Counted from the first letter of the stretch, positions 30,333 through 39,101 are shown. The stretch is DNA of 64,000 nt from Ruegeria marisrubri (GCF_001507595.1 NZ_LQBQ01000034.1:248001-312000); one strand, 5' to 3'. Numbers and translations are program-made. The notes: generated by a model not told the origin, from the sequence alone.

Positions 30333-30890
30333 TCAGAAAGTCAGGATCCGCGATTCCGTCACCACCATGTCGAGCCGCTGGTCGGTCGGCTCCAGAGGCA
30401 GATCCTCGGCCTCCTGCGCGTCAAAGGCGAAACCGATCGCCAATGTGGGCCGCTTGGCCCGCAACCCTTCCAAGGTGCGGTCATAGAAACCGCCGCCATA
30501 GCCCAGTCTGCCCCCGCTTGCGTCAAAGGCGACCAACGGAACGATCAGGATTTCCGGATCGAAGTAATCGTCCACAACGGGCACTTTCGCGCCGAAGGGA
30601 CCGTCCTTGAGTTCCCCGTCCGGGGTCCAGCGGGAAAAGCGCAGGGGCAGACCAGCACCCTGAATCACGGGAACGCCGACGGGGCCGTAGGCCGACGCCT
30701 CGGCCATGGCTGGCAGCGGGTCGATTTCGGTTCGGATCGGCATGTAGCCCGACAAGGGAACGCCGCGATAGCCCGCAAGCACCTCGGACAGGCGGCCGGC
30801 GGCACCGGGCGGGCGGCTGTCGAACGCTTTCTTGCGACGGGCGAAAGCCGCCTTTCGGGCGGCAGCCTTGATTTCGGTCAGATCGGTCAT
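30333..30890 (-). CDS. fau: 5-formyltetrahydrofolate cyclo-ligase
   Basis: 185-residue enzyme that converts 5-formyl-THF to 5,10-methenyl-THF with ATP. The family pattern is clear: KAAARKAAFARRKKAF at the N-terminus, VPVIQ...LRFSRW, and the ATP/Mg loop FDASGGRLGYGGGFYDRTL at the C-terminal third. The start overlaps the mgtE stop as ATGA. In many alphaproteobacteria this gene stands next to the 6S RNA gene; here the mgtE gene takes the upstream place and no 6S RNA is visible. Confidence 0.93.
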   Translation of the reverse strand: MTDLTEIKAAARKAAFARRKKAFDSRPPGAAGRLSEVLAGYRGVPLSGYMPIRTEIDPLPAMAEASAYGPVGVPVIQGAGLPLRFSRWTPDGELKDGPFGAKVPVVDDYFDPEILIVPLVAFDASGGRLGYGGGFYDRTLEGLRAKRPTLAIGFAFDAQEAEDLPLEPTDQRLDMVVTESRILTF

Positions 30891-32281
30891 AGCAGCACCA
30901 TCCCGGCAAGTCCCAGAAACACGAAAAACCCGACGACATCCGTTACCGTCGTCACGAACGGACCCGAGGCCAGCGCCGGGTCGATGTTGAATTTGTCCAG
31001 CGCCATCGGGATCAGGATTCCACCCAATGCCGCGGCGACCAAAGTCAGAACCATCGCGACACCGATCACCGCCGACAGCATTGGCACGCCGAACCAGATC
31101 CCGGCGACCAGCGCCATCAGCAACCCGAACAGAACGCCATTCAGCGCCCCGACCGAGATTTCACGCACGAGCACCCGCAAGGCGTTGTTCGCGGTCAGGT
31201 CGCGAGTGGCAATGGCGCGCACGGTCACGGTCATCGTCTGCGTGCCCGCGTTGCCGCCCATCGAGGCAACGATCGGCATCAGCACCGCCAGAGCAACCAT
31301 CTGATCGATCGTGTCGGCAAAGAAGTCGATGACGAAGGAGGCTAGGATCGCGGTAAACAGGTTCACCAGCAGCCATGTCGCCCGCCCGCGGGCAGTTTCG
31401 GCAATGGTGTCCGAGAGGCTCGAGTCCTCATCCACGCCAGCCATCCGCAGCATGTCTTCCTCGTGCTCTTCGTCGAGCACGGCCATCGCGTCGTCGATCG
31501 TGATAACACCGACAAGCCGCCCGTCCTGATCGACCACCGGAGCCGAAATCAGGTGATACTGCTTGAAGGCATAGGCCACGTCCTCTTCGTCCTGATCGAT
31601 GGGGATGGTCTGGAACTCTTCCTCGGCGATGTCTTTCAGAGGCACCTCGCGCTTGGTGCCCATCAGCTTGCCCAAGGTCACATAGCCGACGGGCCGCAGC
31701 CGCGGATCGACGAGGATGATGTGGTAGAAGTCTTCGGGCAGGTCCTCGCTGGCGCGCAGATGGTCGATAGCCTGCCCGACGGTCCAGTGCTCGGGCGCCA
31801 TGACCACTTCGCGCTGCATCAGGCGACCGGCAGAGTTCTCGGGGTAGGACAGCGCCTGCTGGGCGGCGACCCTCTCGGCATCCTCCAGGGCGCCCAGGAT
31901 GGTTTCCTGATCGGGCTCTTCGAGGTCTTCCAGAAGATCGACGACGTCATCGCTTTCCAGATCGCGGACGGCGTCGGCCAGAACGTCGGGGCGCAGGACG
32001 CGGATCACCTCTTCGCGGACGCCTTCCTCGAGTTCCGACAGGATTTCACCGTCGAATTCACGATCATACAGGCGGATCAGACGGGCCCGGTCATACGGGT
32101 TGATCTGTTCCAGAAGGTCGGCGATGTCGGCCGCGTGCAGCGGCTCCATCAGCTCAGCAAGCCTGTCCCGGTCGTCGACATCGACGGCATAGAGGATGGC
32201 CGCAACGGTGTTGCGGTCCAGCGCATAGGCGTCATCATCGCGGGAATGGTCGATGCCGGCCTGTTCCTTGCCTGTCGTCAT
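30887..32281 (-). CDS. mgtE: MgtE magnesium transporter
   Basis: 464-residue magnesium channel. The cytosolic N-domain (LAELMEPLHAADIADLLEQINPYDRARLIRLYDREFDGEILSELEEG), two CBS domains (VGYVTLGKLM..., LVGVITIDDAMAVLDEEHEEDMLRMAG) and the C-terminal five-helix pore (ATWLLVNLFTAILASFVIDFF... GNAGTQTMTVTVRAIA) are all present; the GNAGTQ filter region is well conserved. The start at 32281 is preferred because GGAGGGG lies six bases before it. It is translationally coupled to fau, which needs Mg-ATP, though the link may be accidental. Confidence 0.95.
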   Translation of the reverse strand: MTTGKEQAGIDHSRDDDAYALDRNTVAAILYAVDVDDRDRLAELMEPLHAADIADLLEQINPYDRARLIRLYDREFDGEILSELEEGVREEVIRVLRPDVLADAVRDLESDDVVDLLEDLEEPDQETILGALEDAERVAAQQALSYPENSAGRLMQREVVMAPEHWTVGQAIDHLRASEDLPEDFYHIILVDPRLRPVGYVTLGKLMGTKREVPLKDIAEEEFQTIPIDQDEEDVAYAFKQYHLISAPVVDQDGRLVGVITIDDAMAVLDEEHEEDMLRMAGVDEDSSLSDTIAETARGRATWLLVNLFTAILASFVIDFFADTIDQMVALAVLMPIVASMGGNAGTQTMTVTVRAIATRDLTANNALRVLVREISVGALNGVLFGLLMALVAGIWFGVPMLSAVIGVAMVLTLVAAALGGILIPMALDKFNIDPALASGPFVTTVTDVVGFFVFLGLAGMVLL

Positions 32282-32418
32282 ACGCTGCCCCTCCAAGGTG
32301 ATTGGCCCCTAAATAGAAGAAGCTGCTACCGGAAAACAATGACAATAGCTCGATTTACCCACTTCTCGTGGGCACCTATGCTGGGGGCCGGTTTCAACAA
32401 GGCGGAGATCCTCGCGAC

Positions 32419-33708
32419 ATGGCGCAGAAAACCCTTCTGAAAGGACGTGTTCTGTCTTTTGTCGGCTCACCTTTTGAGGGGGAGCCGGGGGACGCGGTGC
32501 GGGTTGACGAGGCAGTGCTGCTGTCCGGAGGCATGATCGCCGGTACAGGCAGCGTGCGGGATCTGGCCAAGGCACATCCCGAGGCCGAAATCGTCGATCA
32601 CCGCGACCGGCTGATTCTGGCGGGGTTCGTCGATGCGCATGTGCATTATCCGCAGACCGCGATGATCGCCAGCTGGGGCAAGCGGCTGATCGACTGGCTG
32701 AGCACCTACACCTTTCCCGAGGAGATGAAGTTCGCCTCGCCGGACTATGCCGCCGAAATCGCGGCCCGTTACCTGGACCTGACAACGGCGCATGGCACCA
32801 CGACCATGTGCAGCTACTGCACCATCCATCCCGAAAGCGTGGAGGCATTCTTTGCCGAGGCCCAGGCGCGCGGGCAACGGGTGGTGGCCGGCAAGACCTG
32901 CATGGACCGCAACGCACCCGAAGGGCTGCGCGACACGGCGCGGACGGCCTATGACCAATCCAAGACGCTGTTGCAGAAATGGCATGGCGTGGACCGCATC
33001 TCTTACGCGATCACGCCCCGGTTCTCGCCCACCTCGACGCTCGAGCAGCTGGAGGCCATGGGCGCCCTCTGGGCCGAGCACCCGGACTGCCTGATGCAGA
33101 CGCATCTGAGCGAGCAGACCGACGAGATCGAATGGGTCAAGTCGCTGTTCCCGTCCGCGCGGGATTATCTGGACACATACGAAAGCTTTGGCCTGCTGGG
33201 CGGGCGCGGCCTTTATGGCCATGCCATTCACCTGGAGCCGCGCGAACGTGACCGGCTGCGCGAGGTCGATGCCGCTCTGATCCATTGTCCCACTTCGAAC
33301 ACGTTCATCGGATCGGGCCTGTTCGACATGGCCGGCCTGATGGCAGCCGGCCACCGGATTGGACTGGCGACCGACACGGGCGGCGGCTCGAGTTTTTCCA
33401 TGCTGCGCACCATGGCGGCGGCCTATGAGATCGGACAGCTGCGCGGCGTGCCGCTCCATCCGGCGCAGCTGTTGTGGCTGGCGACCGTCGGATCGGCTCG
33501 CGCGCTGCGGATGGACGATCTGATCGGAAATATCGCGCCGGGAATGGAGGCGGATCTGGTGGTGCTTGATCTCGCATCCACGCCGGCAATCGCGCAGCGC
33601 TCTGCCCGCGCCGAGGACCTGTGGGAAGCCGTCTTTCCGACCATCATGATGGGCGATGACCGGGCGGTGGTAGAGGTGTGGATCGGCGGGCGCCGCGCCT
33701 TGGGCTGA
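32419..33708 (+). CDS. guaD: guanine deaminase
   Basis: 429-residue amidohydrolase that deaminates guanine to xanthine. The metal motif is LAGFVDAHVHYPQTAMIASWG; others are TTMCSYCTIHPESVEAFF, MQTHLSEQTDEIEWV, IHCPTSNTFIGSGLFDM and LATDTGGGSSFSML, all characteristic of guanine deaminase. The chosen ATG lies after GGCGGAGA; the longer open frame is the mgtE promoter side. It ends in front of a terminator-like repeat. The convergent gene beyond the repeat is a related deaminase, so the pair looks like purine salvage or breakdown. Confidence 0.92.
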   Translation: MAQKTLLKGRVLSFVGSPFEGEPGDAVRVDEAVLLSGGMIAGTGSVRDLAKAHPEAEIVDHRDRLILAGFVDAHVHYPQTAMIASWGKRLIDWLSTYTFPEEMKFASPDYAAEIAARYLDLTTAHGTTTMCSYCTIHPESVEAFFAEAQARGQRVVAGKTCMDRNAPEGLRDTARTAYDQSKTLLQKWHGVDRISYAITPRFSPTSTLEQLEAMGALWAEHPDCLMQTHLSEQTDEIEWVKSLFPSARDYLDTYESFGLLGGRGLYGHAIHLEPRERDRLREVDAALIHCPTSNTFIGSGLFDMAGLMAAGHRIGLATDTGGGSSFSMLRTMAAAYEIGQLRGVPLHPAQLLWLATVGSARALRMDDLIGNIAPGMEADLVVLDLASTPAIAQRSARAEDLWEAVFPTIMMGDDRAVVEVWIGGRRALG

Positions 33709-33730
33709 GGGGAACGCGCCTTGCGGCGCG

Positions 33731-33751
33731 TGCCTCCGGCGGGAGTATTTT
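33731..33751 (+). repeat. intergenic repeat copy 2, likely terminator of guaD
   Basis: Identical to the element at 14471-14491. Here a second hairpin (CGCGCC/GGCGCG with a TTGC loop) stands just before it, and the TATTTT tail follows the CTCC/GGAG stem on the guaD strand, so it can act as an intrinsic terminator. The AAAAGATGAAAAG that follows is also similar to copy 1. Confidence 0.75.
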
Positions 33752-33775
33752 GGAAAAGATGAAAAGCGGGCGCGC

Positions 33776-35110
33776 CTAAGCGCGCAGGGCGCGGGCCAGC
33801 CGGTTCTGGCGCTCGATCATGGTGGGAAGATCGATCGTTGCAATCTGCCCATCCCGCACGATCTGACGCCCATCGACAAAAAGGTGTTTGACCCGTGTTG
33901 GCCCGGCCAGAAGCAGGGCCGCCGGGTCCCAACTGCCGGCACTGTCGATGCCGGTGACGTCCCAGACCGCGATATCGGCACGCTTTCCGGGCTCCAGCCG
34001 GCCACAATCCGGACGGTTCAGGACATCGGCGCCGCCGCGCGTCGCGATCTCCAGCGCCTCGCGGGCCGACATGGCATCGGCCCCCCGCGCCACCCGTTGC
34101 AGCAACATGGACTGCCGCGCCTCGGCCATCAGGTTGCCGCCGTCATTCGAGGCCGAACCGTCGACGCCCAGCCCGACCCGAACACCCGCGTCCCGCATGG
34201 CCCGCACTGGCGCGATGCCCGACCCAAGGCGGCAATTCGAGCAGGGGCAATGCGCCACCCCGGTGCGGGACCGGGCGAACAGATCGATCTCGCGCCCGTC
34301 CAGCTTGACGCAATGGGCATGCCAGACATCCGGGCCGGTCCAGCCCAGATCCTCGGCGTATTGCCCGGGGCGACAGCCGAACTGCGCCTGGGAATAGGCG
34401 ATGTCCTCGTCATTCTCGGCCAGATGCGTGTGCAGCATCACGCCCTTGTCGCGCGCCAGCAGCGCCGCGTCCCGCATCAGCTCTCGGCTGACCGAAAAGG
34501 GGGAACAAGGGGCCAGCCCTACGCGGCACATCGCCCCTTCGGACGGGTCGTGGAATGCGTCCACGACGCGGATCATGTCCTTCAGGATCGCCTCTTCGCG
34601 TTCGACGAGGCTGTCGGGCGGCAGGCCACCGTCACTCTCGCCGATGCTCATCGCACCACGGGTGGGGTGGAACCGGATGCCAAGCTTCGTAGCGGCGGCG
34701 ATGGTGTCGTCCAGCCGCGACCCGTTCGGATAAAGATAAAGGTGGTCGGAGCTGAGCGTGCAGCCGGAAAGGGCCAGTTCCGCCAGACCGATTTGCGCCG
34801 ACACGAACATTTCCTCGGGGCCGAACTTTGCCCAAATCGGATAGAGTGTCTTGAGCCAGCCGAACAGCAGCGCGTCCTGCCCGCCGGGAACCGCCCGCGT
34901 CAGGCTCTGGTAGAGGTGATGATGGGTGTTGACCAAGCCAGGGGTGATCACGCAACCGGTCGCGTCGTGGATTTCACCCTCCGTTTTCAAGCCCGGGCCG
35001 ACGGCAGCGATTTGGCCATTTCTGACAAGAATGTCGGCGCCCTGCAACTCGCGGCGCACATCATCCATCGTCAGGATGGTATCGGCATTTCGGATGAGGA
35101 ATTCGGTCAT
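33776..35110 (-). CDS. 8-oxoguanine deaminase-type amidohydrolase
   Basis: 444-residue amidohydrolase of the 8-oxoguanine deaminase/hydroxyatrazine ethylaminohydrolase group. Motifs are PGLVNTHHHLYQSLTRAVPGG, HTHLAENDEDIAYSQAQFG, WHAHCVKLDGREIDLFARSRTGVAHCPCSNCRLGSGIAPVR and LGVDGSASNDGGN. The HCPCSNCRLGSG block is typical of the 8-oxoguanine deaminases. The start MTEFLIRNADTI is preferred over an ATG six codons upstream because AGGAG lies nine bases before it. Convergent with guaD, from which it is separated by the repeat. Confidence 0.87.
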   Translation of the reverse strand: MTEFLIRNADTILTMDDVRRELQGADILVRNGQIAAVGPGLKTEGEIHDATGCVITPGLVNTHHHLYQSLTRAVPGGQDALLFGWLKTLYPIWAKFGPEEMFVSAQIGLAELALSGCTLSSDHLYLYPNGSRLDDTIAAATKLGIRFHPTRGAMSIGESDGGLPPDSLVEREEAILKDMIRVVDAFHDPSEGAMCRVGLAPCSPFSVSRELMRDAALLARDKGVMLHTHLAENDEDIAYSQAQFGCRPGQYAEDLGWTGPDVWHAHCVKLDGREIDLFARSRTGVAHCPCSNCRLGSGIAPVRAMRDAGVRVGLGVDGSASNDGGNLMAEARQSMLLQRVARGADAMSAREALEIATRGGADVLNRPDCGRLEPGKRADIAVWDVTGIDSAGSWDPAALLLAGPTRVKHLFVDGRQIVRDGQIATIDLPTMIERQNRLARALRA

Positions 35111-35226
35111 TGTCGCACACTCCTGCAAATGCCCGTCTCATGCGAAGAGTGTGGAGGCCGGTGGAAAACGGGCTCAAGAACCGGCCCGGGGACGCTAACC
35201 GGCGAGCCGGTTTCTGGCAAGTGCGA

Positions 35227-36018
35227 TCAGAAGCGGCTGAGAATTTCGACTGCAGCAGCGTGGATGTCGGCGTTCGCCGCGGCAAGCACCCGTCCGCCGT
35301 GATGGGCCGGGCCGCCCTGCCAATCGGTCACCAAACCGCCCGCGGCCTCGATGACCGCAATGGGGGCCTGGATGTCGTAGGCGTTCAGCCCTGCTTCGAT
35401 CACCAGATCGACCTGTCCCGCCGCCAGCAGTGCGTAGGCGTAACAATCCATGCCATACCGCGTCAGCTTGACCCGATCGGACACGGCGCGGAAGGCGGCG
35501 GCCTCTTCCTTGGTTCCGACCTCCGGGAAGGTGGTGAACAGAATGGCCTGATCGAGCGAAGGGTTGGAGCGTGTTCGCAGAGGAATTTCCCCGGCCGGCC
35601 CGGTCGCATGGGCCACGCCGCCGACGCCGACGAACCTCTCGCCGATATAGGGCTGGTCGATCAGCCCCAGAACCGGCCCCTCTCCTTCGGTCAGGGCAAT
35701 CAGCACGCCCCAGGTCGGAGTGCCGCTGATGAAACCGCGCGTCCCGTCGATCGGATCCAGAACCCAGGTTCTGCCGCTGTCACCGGTGCTTTCCCCGAAT
35801 TCCTCGCCCCAGATCCCGTCCTCAGGGCGATGCAGCGACAACACGTCGCGCATGGCGGATTCTGCGGCCCTGTCAGCCGCCGTGACCGGGTCGAACCCGG
35901 ACTGGTGCTTGTTTTGGGTTTCCAGATTCGACTGCCGGAAATAGGGCAAGATCGCCGCACGCGCGGCGTCGGCCATCATTTCCGCGACTTCAAGATCACT
36001 GAGCAAGGATTTCTGCAT
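35227..36018 (-). CDS. hisN: histidinol-phosphatase, inositol monophosphatase family
   Basis: 263-residue Mg-dependent phosphatase that completes step eight of histidine synthesis in many alphaproteobacteria. Metal motifs are GIWGEEFG and WVLDPIDGTRGFISGTPTWG, with the distal YDIQAPIAVIEAAGG. The combination GIWGEEFG plus RGFISG is the HisN pattern rather than SuhB or CysQ. It is read toward the 8-oxoguanine deaminase gene with a 116-base gap. The start at 36018 has a short leader QKSLLSDLE. Confidence 0.9.
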   Translation of the reverse strand: MQKSLLSDLEVAEMMADAARAAILPYFRQSNLETQNKHQSGFDPVTAADRAAESAMRDVLSLHRPEDGIWGEEFGESTGDSGRTWVLDPIDGTRGFISGTPTWGVLIALTEGEGPVLGLIDQPYIGERFVGVGGVAHATGPAGEIPLRTRSNPSLDQAILFTTFPEVGTKEEAAAFRAVSDRVKLTRYGMDCYAYALLAAGQVDLVIEAGLNAYDIQAPIAVIEAAGGLVTDWQGGPAHHGGRVLAAANADIHAAAVEILSRF

Positions 36019-36063
36019 CGCCTACCCGTGCGCCCGACGACCCTGAAAGTCAAGCAGGCAGGC

Positions 36064-36435
36064 TCAGGCGACCTCGCTCAGCACACGGGCCAGTTCGAAC
36101 AGGCGGCGGCGCTGGTTCTCGGGGATCGCGTAGTACGAGCGCACGAGATCAAGAGCTTCCTTGTCGCCCATCAGATCGGCGGGCACGTTCTTTTTGCCGG
36201 GCGCTTCCTTGTGGGCCTCGTCGAGACCTTCGAAGAAGAAGCTCACCGGAACGTCCAGAGCCTCGGCAATGTCCCAAAGGCGCGACGCGCTGATCCGGTT
36301 GGCGCCGGTTTCATATTTCTGGATTTGCTGGAACTTGATTCCAACCTGCTCGGCCAATTGCTGCTGCGTCATGCCGATCAGCCAGCGACGGTGCCGGACA
36401 CGCTTGCCCACATGGACATCGACGGGATGAGTCAT
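36064..36435 (-). CDS. XRE-family regulator
   Basis: 123-residue DNA-binding protein. The helix-turn-helix is RVRHRRWLIGMTQQQLAEQVGIKFQQIQKYETGANRISASRLWDIAEAL at about 10-60, the same as in the SinR-like/PhrR/PraR regulators of alphaproteobacteria, followed by a linker and a helical C-terminus LDLVRSYYAIPENQRRRLFELARVLSEVA. AGGAGATAACC precedes the ATG. Family members regulate growth-phase or surface behaviour. A dyad upstream (36490-36539) may be its own operator. Confidence 0.9.
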   Translation of the reverse strand: MTHPVDVHVGKRVRHRRWLIGMTQQQLAEQVGIKFQQIQKYETGANRISASRLWDIAEALDVPVSFFFEGLDEAHKEAPGKKNVPADLMGDKEALDLVRSYYAIPENQRRRLFELARVLSEVA

Positions 36436-36781
36436 TGGTTATCTCCTCTTCTGCGCTGACAACCGTCCGGGCACTCACACCACTAGCGACTACCGCCAGA
36501 GTAGTAAGTGGGTGATTAAGAACTCACTAACTCCGGTAGCGCGCCCCGAACCGCACCATGTCCGACTATCGCGAAAAATCGCCATTTTTTCAAGAAGGTT
36601 GAATCGATGTGCGCAAATAAAGGTTTGTGGTTGTGTCAAATATTCCATTCCCGGAATTGTTTCCCTAGCGTCAACCCGGATAGCACGAGCCCTTTGCAAA
36701 ACCCGGGACGTCAGAGCCGCTTGGCCCCGATTGACATTCGTGCATTTCCGCCCGCCTATACGCAAAACCCAAGGAAAACCG
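36436..36781. promoter_or_regulatory. divergent control region with dyad and promoter-like sites
   Basis: 346 bases between the XRE gene and the quinone oxidoreductase gene, AT-rich, no gene. AGTAAGTG at 36503-36510 and CACTAACT at 36525-36532 make an imperfect dyad, and CTACCG/CGGTAG (36490-36495, 36534-36539) flank it. On the plus side TTTGCAAA occurs at 36694-36701 and TTGACA at 36731-36736 with TATACG 20 bases later, a loose match to a sigma70 promoter for the downstream gene. Confidence 0.45.
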
Positions 36782-37738
36782 ATGCGTTCTTACCAAATTC
36801 TTGCCGCCGGAGCCTCACCTCAACTGGTCAGCGCCGATGTTCCCGACCCCGGCGATGGGCAGGTCCGTGTCGCGATTCGGGCGTGCGGGCTGAATTTCGC
36901 CGACCTCCTCATGCAGCGCGGAACCTATCAGGATACACCCGCTGCACCGTTCACGCTTGGCATGGAAATCGCCGGGATTGTCGACAAACTGGGAACAAAC
37001 GTGTCCCATCTGAAGCCCGGCGACCGAATCGCCGTCTATTCCGGCCAGGGCGGGCTGGCGGAATTCGGGGTGTTCGATGCCGAACGTGCGATCAAACTGC
37101 CCGAGACCATGAGTTTCGAGGATGCCGCCGCGATCCAGATCGCCTATGGCACCAGCCACATCGCGCTGGACCACCGCGCCAGGCTGCAACCGGGGGAGAC
37201 CCTCCTAGTCACCGGAGCGGCTGGCGGCGTGGGCCTGACCGCCGTCGAGATTGGCAAGCTGATGGGCGCCACGGTGATCGCGCAGGCCCGCGGCGAGGAC
37301 AAGCTCGCCGTCGCCAAGGCCGCAGGCGCCGACCACCTGATCGACGCGTCAGAGGACCTGCGCCAGAGGGTGCTCGAACTGGGCGGGGCCGACGTTGTCT
37401 ATGATGCGATCGGGGGCGACGTCTTCAAGGCGGCCTTTCGCGCCACCAACCCCGAAGGCCGCCTGCTGCCGATCGGGTTTGCCGGTGGCGAGGTGCCGCA
37501 GATCCCGGCGAACCACCTGCTCGTCAAGAATCTGACCGTCATCGGGGTCTATATCGGTGGCTATCTCAAATTCCGGCCCGAAGTCGTCCGCAACAGCTTT
37601 GAAACACTGTTCCGCTGGCACGCCGAAGGGCGGATCAAGCCGCATATCAGCCATGTTCTGCCACTGGAGCAGGCGGAAGAAGGAATGCGTCTTTTGAAAG
37701 AGCGGAAGTCGACCGGGAAGGTCGTGATCACACCCTGA
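36782..37738 (+). CDS. quinone oxidoreductase (zinc-free MDR family)
   Basis: 318-residue medium-chain dehydrogenase/reductase of the NADPH:quinone oxidoreductase group. The catalytic-type N-terminal domain lacks zinc ligands (ACGLNFADLLMQRGTYQDTP) and the Rossmann motif is VTGAAGGVGLTAVEIGKLMGA. The C-terminal region (FGGEVPQIPANHLLVKNLTVIGVYIGGYL with LKERKSTGKVVITP) is typical. The start MRSYQILAAG is used because the long upstream frame lacks a ribosome site and covers the control region. It ends five bases before the convergent LysR gene. Confidence 0.9.
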   Translation: MRSYQILAAGASPQLVSADVPDPGDGQVRVAIRACGLNFADLLMQRGTYQDTPAAPFTLGMEIAGIVDKLGTNVSHLKPGDRIAVYSGQGGLAEFGVFDAERAIKLPETMSFEDAAAIQIAYGTSHIALDHRARLQPGETLLVTGAAGGVGLTAVEIGKLMGATVIAQARGEDKLAVAKAAGADHLIDASEDLRQRVLELGGADVVYDAIGGDVFKAAFRATNPEGRLLPIGFAGGEVPQIPANHLLVKNLTVIGVYIGGYLKFRPEVVRNSFETLFRWHAEGRIKPHISHVLPLEQAEEGMRLLKERKSTGKVVITP

Positions 37739-37743
37739 CGGCC

Positions 37744-38631
37744 CTACCCCGCCACGGCCTTCAGCTGCGTCCCGCCCACCAGCAGAAAGTTCTGCCGCAC
37801 GAGATCGGCCAGCGCCTCGACAACCGCGCCGCGCCCCTTTTCGCCGCCATAGAGGTTGATCTTGTGCACCGGCAACTCGGGCAAGGCGCCGCCGGAATCG
37901 ATCTGCTCCAGATGCGCGGCCTCGGTGCCTTCCAGCATCGCGTGGATCGCCAGGTCGGCGGCGACGGTCGCCTCGATGGTGCGGTCGTTTTCGGTTTCCA
38001 CCGCCAGCTCCCACGGAATCCCGGCCGCGTCCAGCGCCGCAATCACCTGGGGCCGGAACAGGCACCGGCGGCCAACGGCCAGGCGCACCGGGCGTTTCCG
38101 CCATGCGGTTCCGCCGGGCGCGCCGATCCAGCGCAACGGCAGTTCCGCCACGGTCTCGCAGCCTCCGCCGCCACTCGCCTCGGTCGTCAGGATCAGATCA
38201 CATTCGCCGCGCCGGAACATCTCCTTGAGCTGCAGCGAATAGGACGACACCAACTGTACCTTCACCCGGGGAAATTCGGCGTTGAACCTTTGCAGCACGC
38301 GCGGAATCGCCGGATAGACGATGTCGTGCGGAACGCCCAGCACCACCTCGCCCTCAAAGGCCTGATCGGTCAGCCTGCCGATCACCTCGTCATTCAGCGC
38401 GACCATCCGGCGGGCGTAGGCCAGCAATTGCTCGCCTGACGCGGTGAGTGCGATGGTGCGGCCGCTTCGGTCGAGCAGTTCAAGGCCCAGCAACTCCTCC
38501 AACCGCTTGAGTTGCATCGAAACCGCCGACTGCGTCAGATGAAGAAACCCCGCCGCGCGGGTCACCCCGCCATTGTCGGCCACCGCCACAAAGGACCGCA
38601 GCGTCGTGATATCCAGATTCCTCACCATCAC
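37744..38631 (-). CDS. LysR-family transcriptional regulator
   Basis: 295-residue LysR protein. The DNA-binding domain is LRSFVAVADNGGVTRAAGFLHLTQSAVSMQLKRLEELLGLELLDRSGR, with a substrate-binding domain VVLGVPHDIVYPAIPRVLQRFNAEFPRVKVQL behind it. The GVPHDIVYPAIP segment is often seen in regulators next to DUF1127 genes in alphaproteobacteria. The stop of its neighbour overlaps nothing; the gene is divergent from the DUF1127 gene. Ligand unknown. Confidence 0.9.
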   Translation of the reverse strand: MMVRNLDITTLRSFVAVADNGGVTRAAGFLHLTQSAVSMQLKRLEELLGLELLDRSGRTIALTASGEQLLAYARRMVALNDEVIGRLTDQAFEGEVVLGVPHDIVYPAIPRVLQRFNAEFPRVKVQLVSSYSLQLKEMFRRGECDLILTTEASGGGGCETVAELPLRWIGAPGGTAWRKRPVRLAVGRRCLFRPQVIAALDAAGIPWELAVETENDRTIEATVAADLAIHAMLEGTEAAHLEQIDSGGALPELPVHKINLYGGEKGRGAVVEALADLVRQNFLLVGGTQLKAVAG

Positions 38632-38639
38632 ACTCCTTG

Positions 38640-38653
38640 ATGATAGCCATCAT
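38640..38653. promoter_or_regulatory. LysR-type palindrome before the DUF1127 gene
   Basis: ATGAT and ATCAT flank a four-base centre (ATGATAGCCATCAT), eight bases upstream of the LysR start and about 97 bases before the DUF1127 start. A LysR protein usually binds such dyads next to its own promoter. Seen directly; role inferred. Confidence 0.5.
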
Positions 38654-38749
38654 AAACATTCGTTTTCATAATGAACCACAATGCCCCATATAGATCAAGG
38701 AATTTGATGCAGAGAGGAAAAGCATCACCAAATCGAAAAGGAGCACGTC

Positions 38750-38959
38750 ATGGCACTGACCACCGCAACGCATACCTGCCGCCCCACCCCCACGTCTCGC
38801 CTGAGCGCGATCCGGACCGCATTCGCCGTCTGGCGCCAGCGGCGCGCGTTGGAACGTCTGGACGACCGTGCCCTGAGTGACATTGGCCTGACCCGCGCCG
38901 AAGCGCATCGCGAAGCGCGCCGGTCGATCTGGGATGCGCCGGAAACCTGGCGCTGCTGA
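38750..38959 (+). CDS. DUF1127 small arginine-rich protein
   Basis: 69-residue basic protein. The DUF1127 core is FAVWRQRRALERLDDRALSDIGLTRAEAHREARRSIWDAPETWR, with the highly conserved LDDRxLxDIGLTRxEA segment. The family (Atu, YjiS-like) binds RNA or membranes and affects phosphate, carbon and small-RNA traffic in alphaproteobacteria. AAAGGAGCACGTC precedes the ATG. The short N-terminal stretch before the motif is typical. Confidence 0.93.
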   Translation: MALTTATHTCRPTPTSRLSAIRTAFAVWRQRRALERLDDRALSDIGLTRAEAHREARRSIWDAPETWRC

Positions 38960-39013
38960 GCCGGACACGCGACGATTTAACGAATAATTCATGCAACAAC
39001 CTACCGGAAAGCC

Positions 39014-39042
39014 TTGAACTGGGGGGCTTCCTCTCCGATATT
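39014..39042 (+). promoter_or_regulatory. sigma70-type promoter of the BI-1/YccA gene
   Basis: TTGAAC at 39014-39019 and GATATT at 39037-39042 with a 17-base spacer. A small hairpin (GCGGAT/ATCCGC at 39056-39061 and 39066-39071) follows in the leader. The start codon is about 60 bases beyond. Confidence 0.55.
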
Positions 39043-39101
39043 TGACCGGAGAGTTGCGGATGCCAATCCGCGACGCAAAGGTTAATTGTAGGGAGACCCC
39101 A

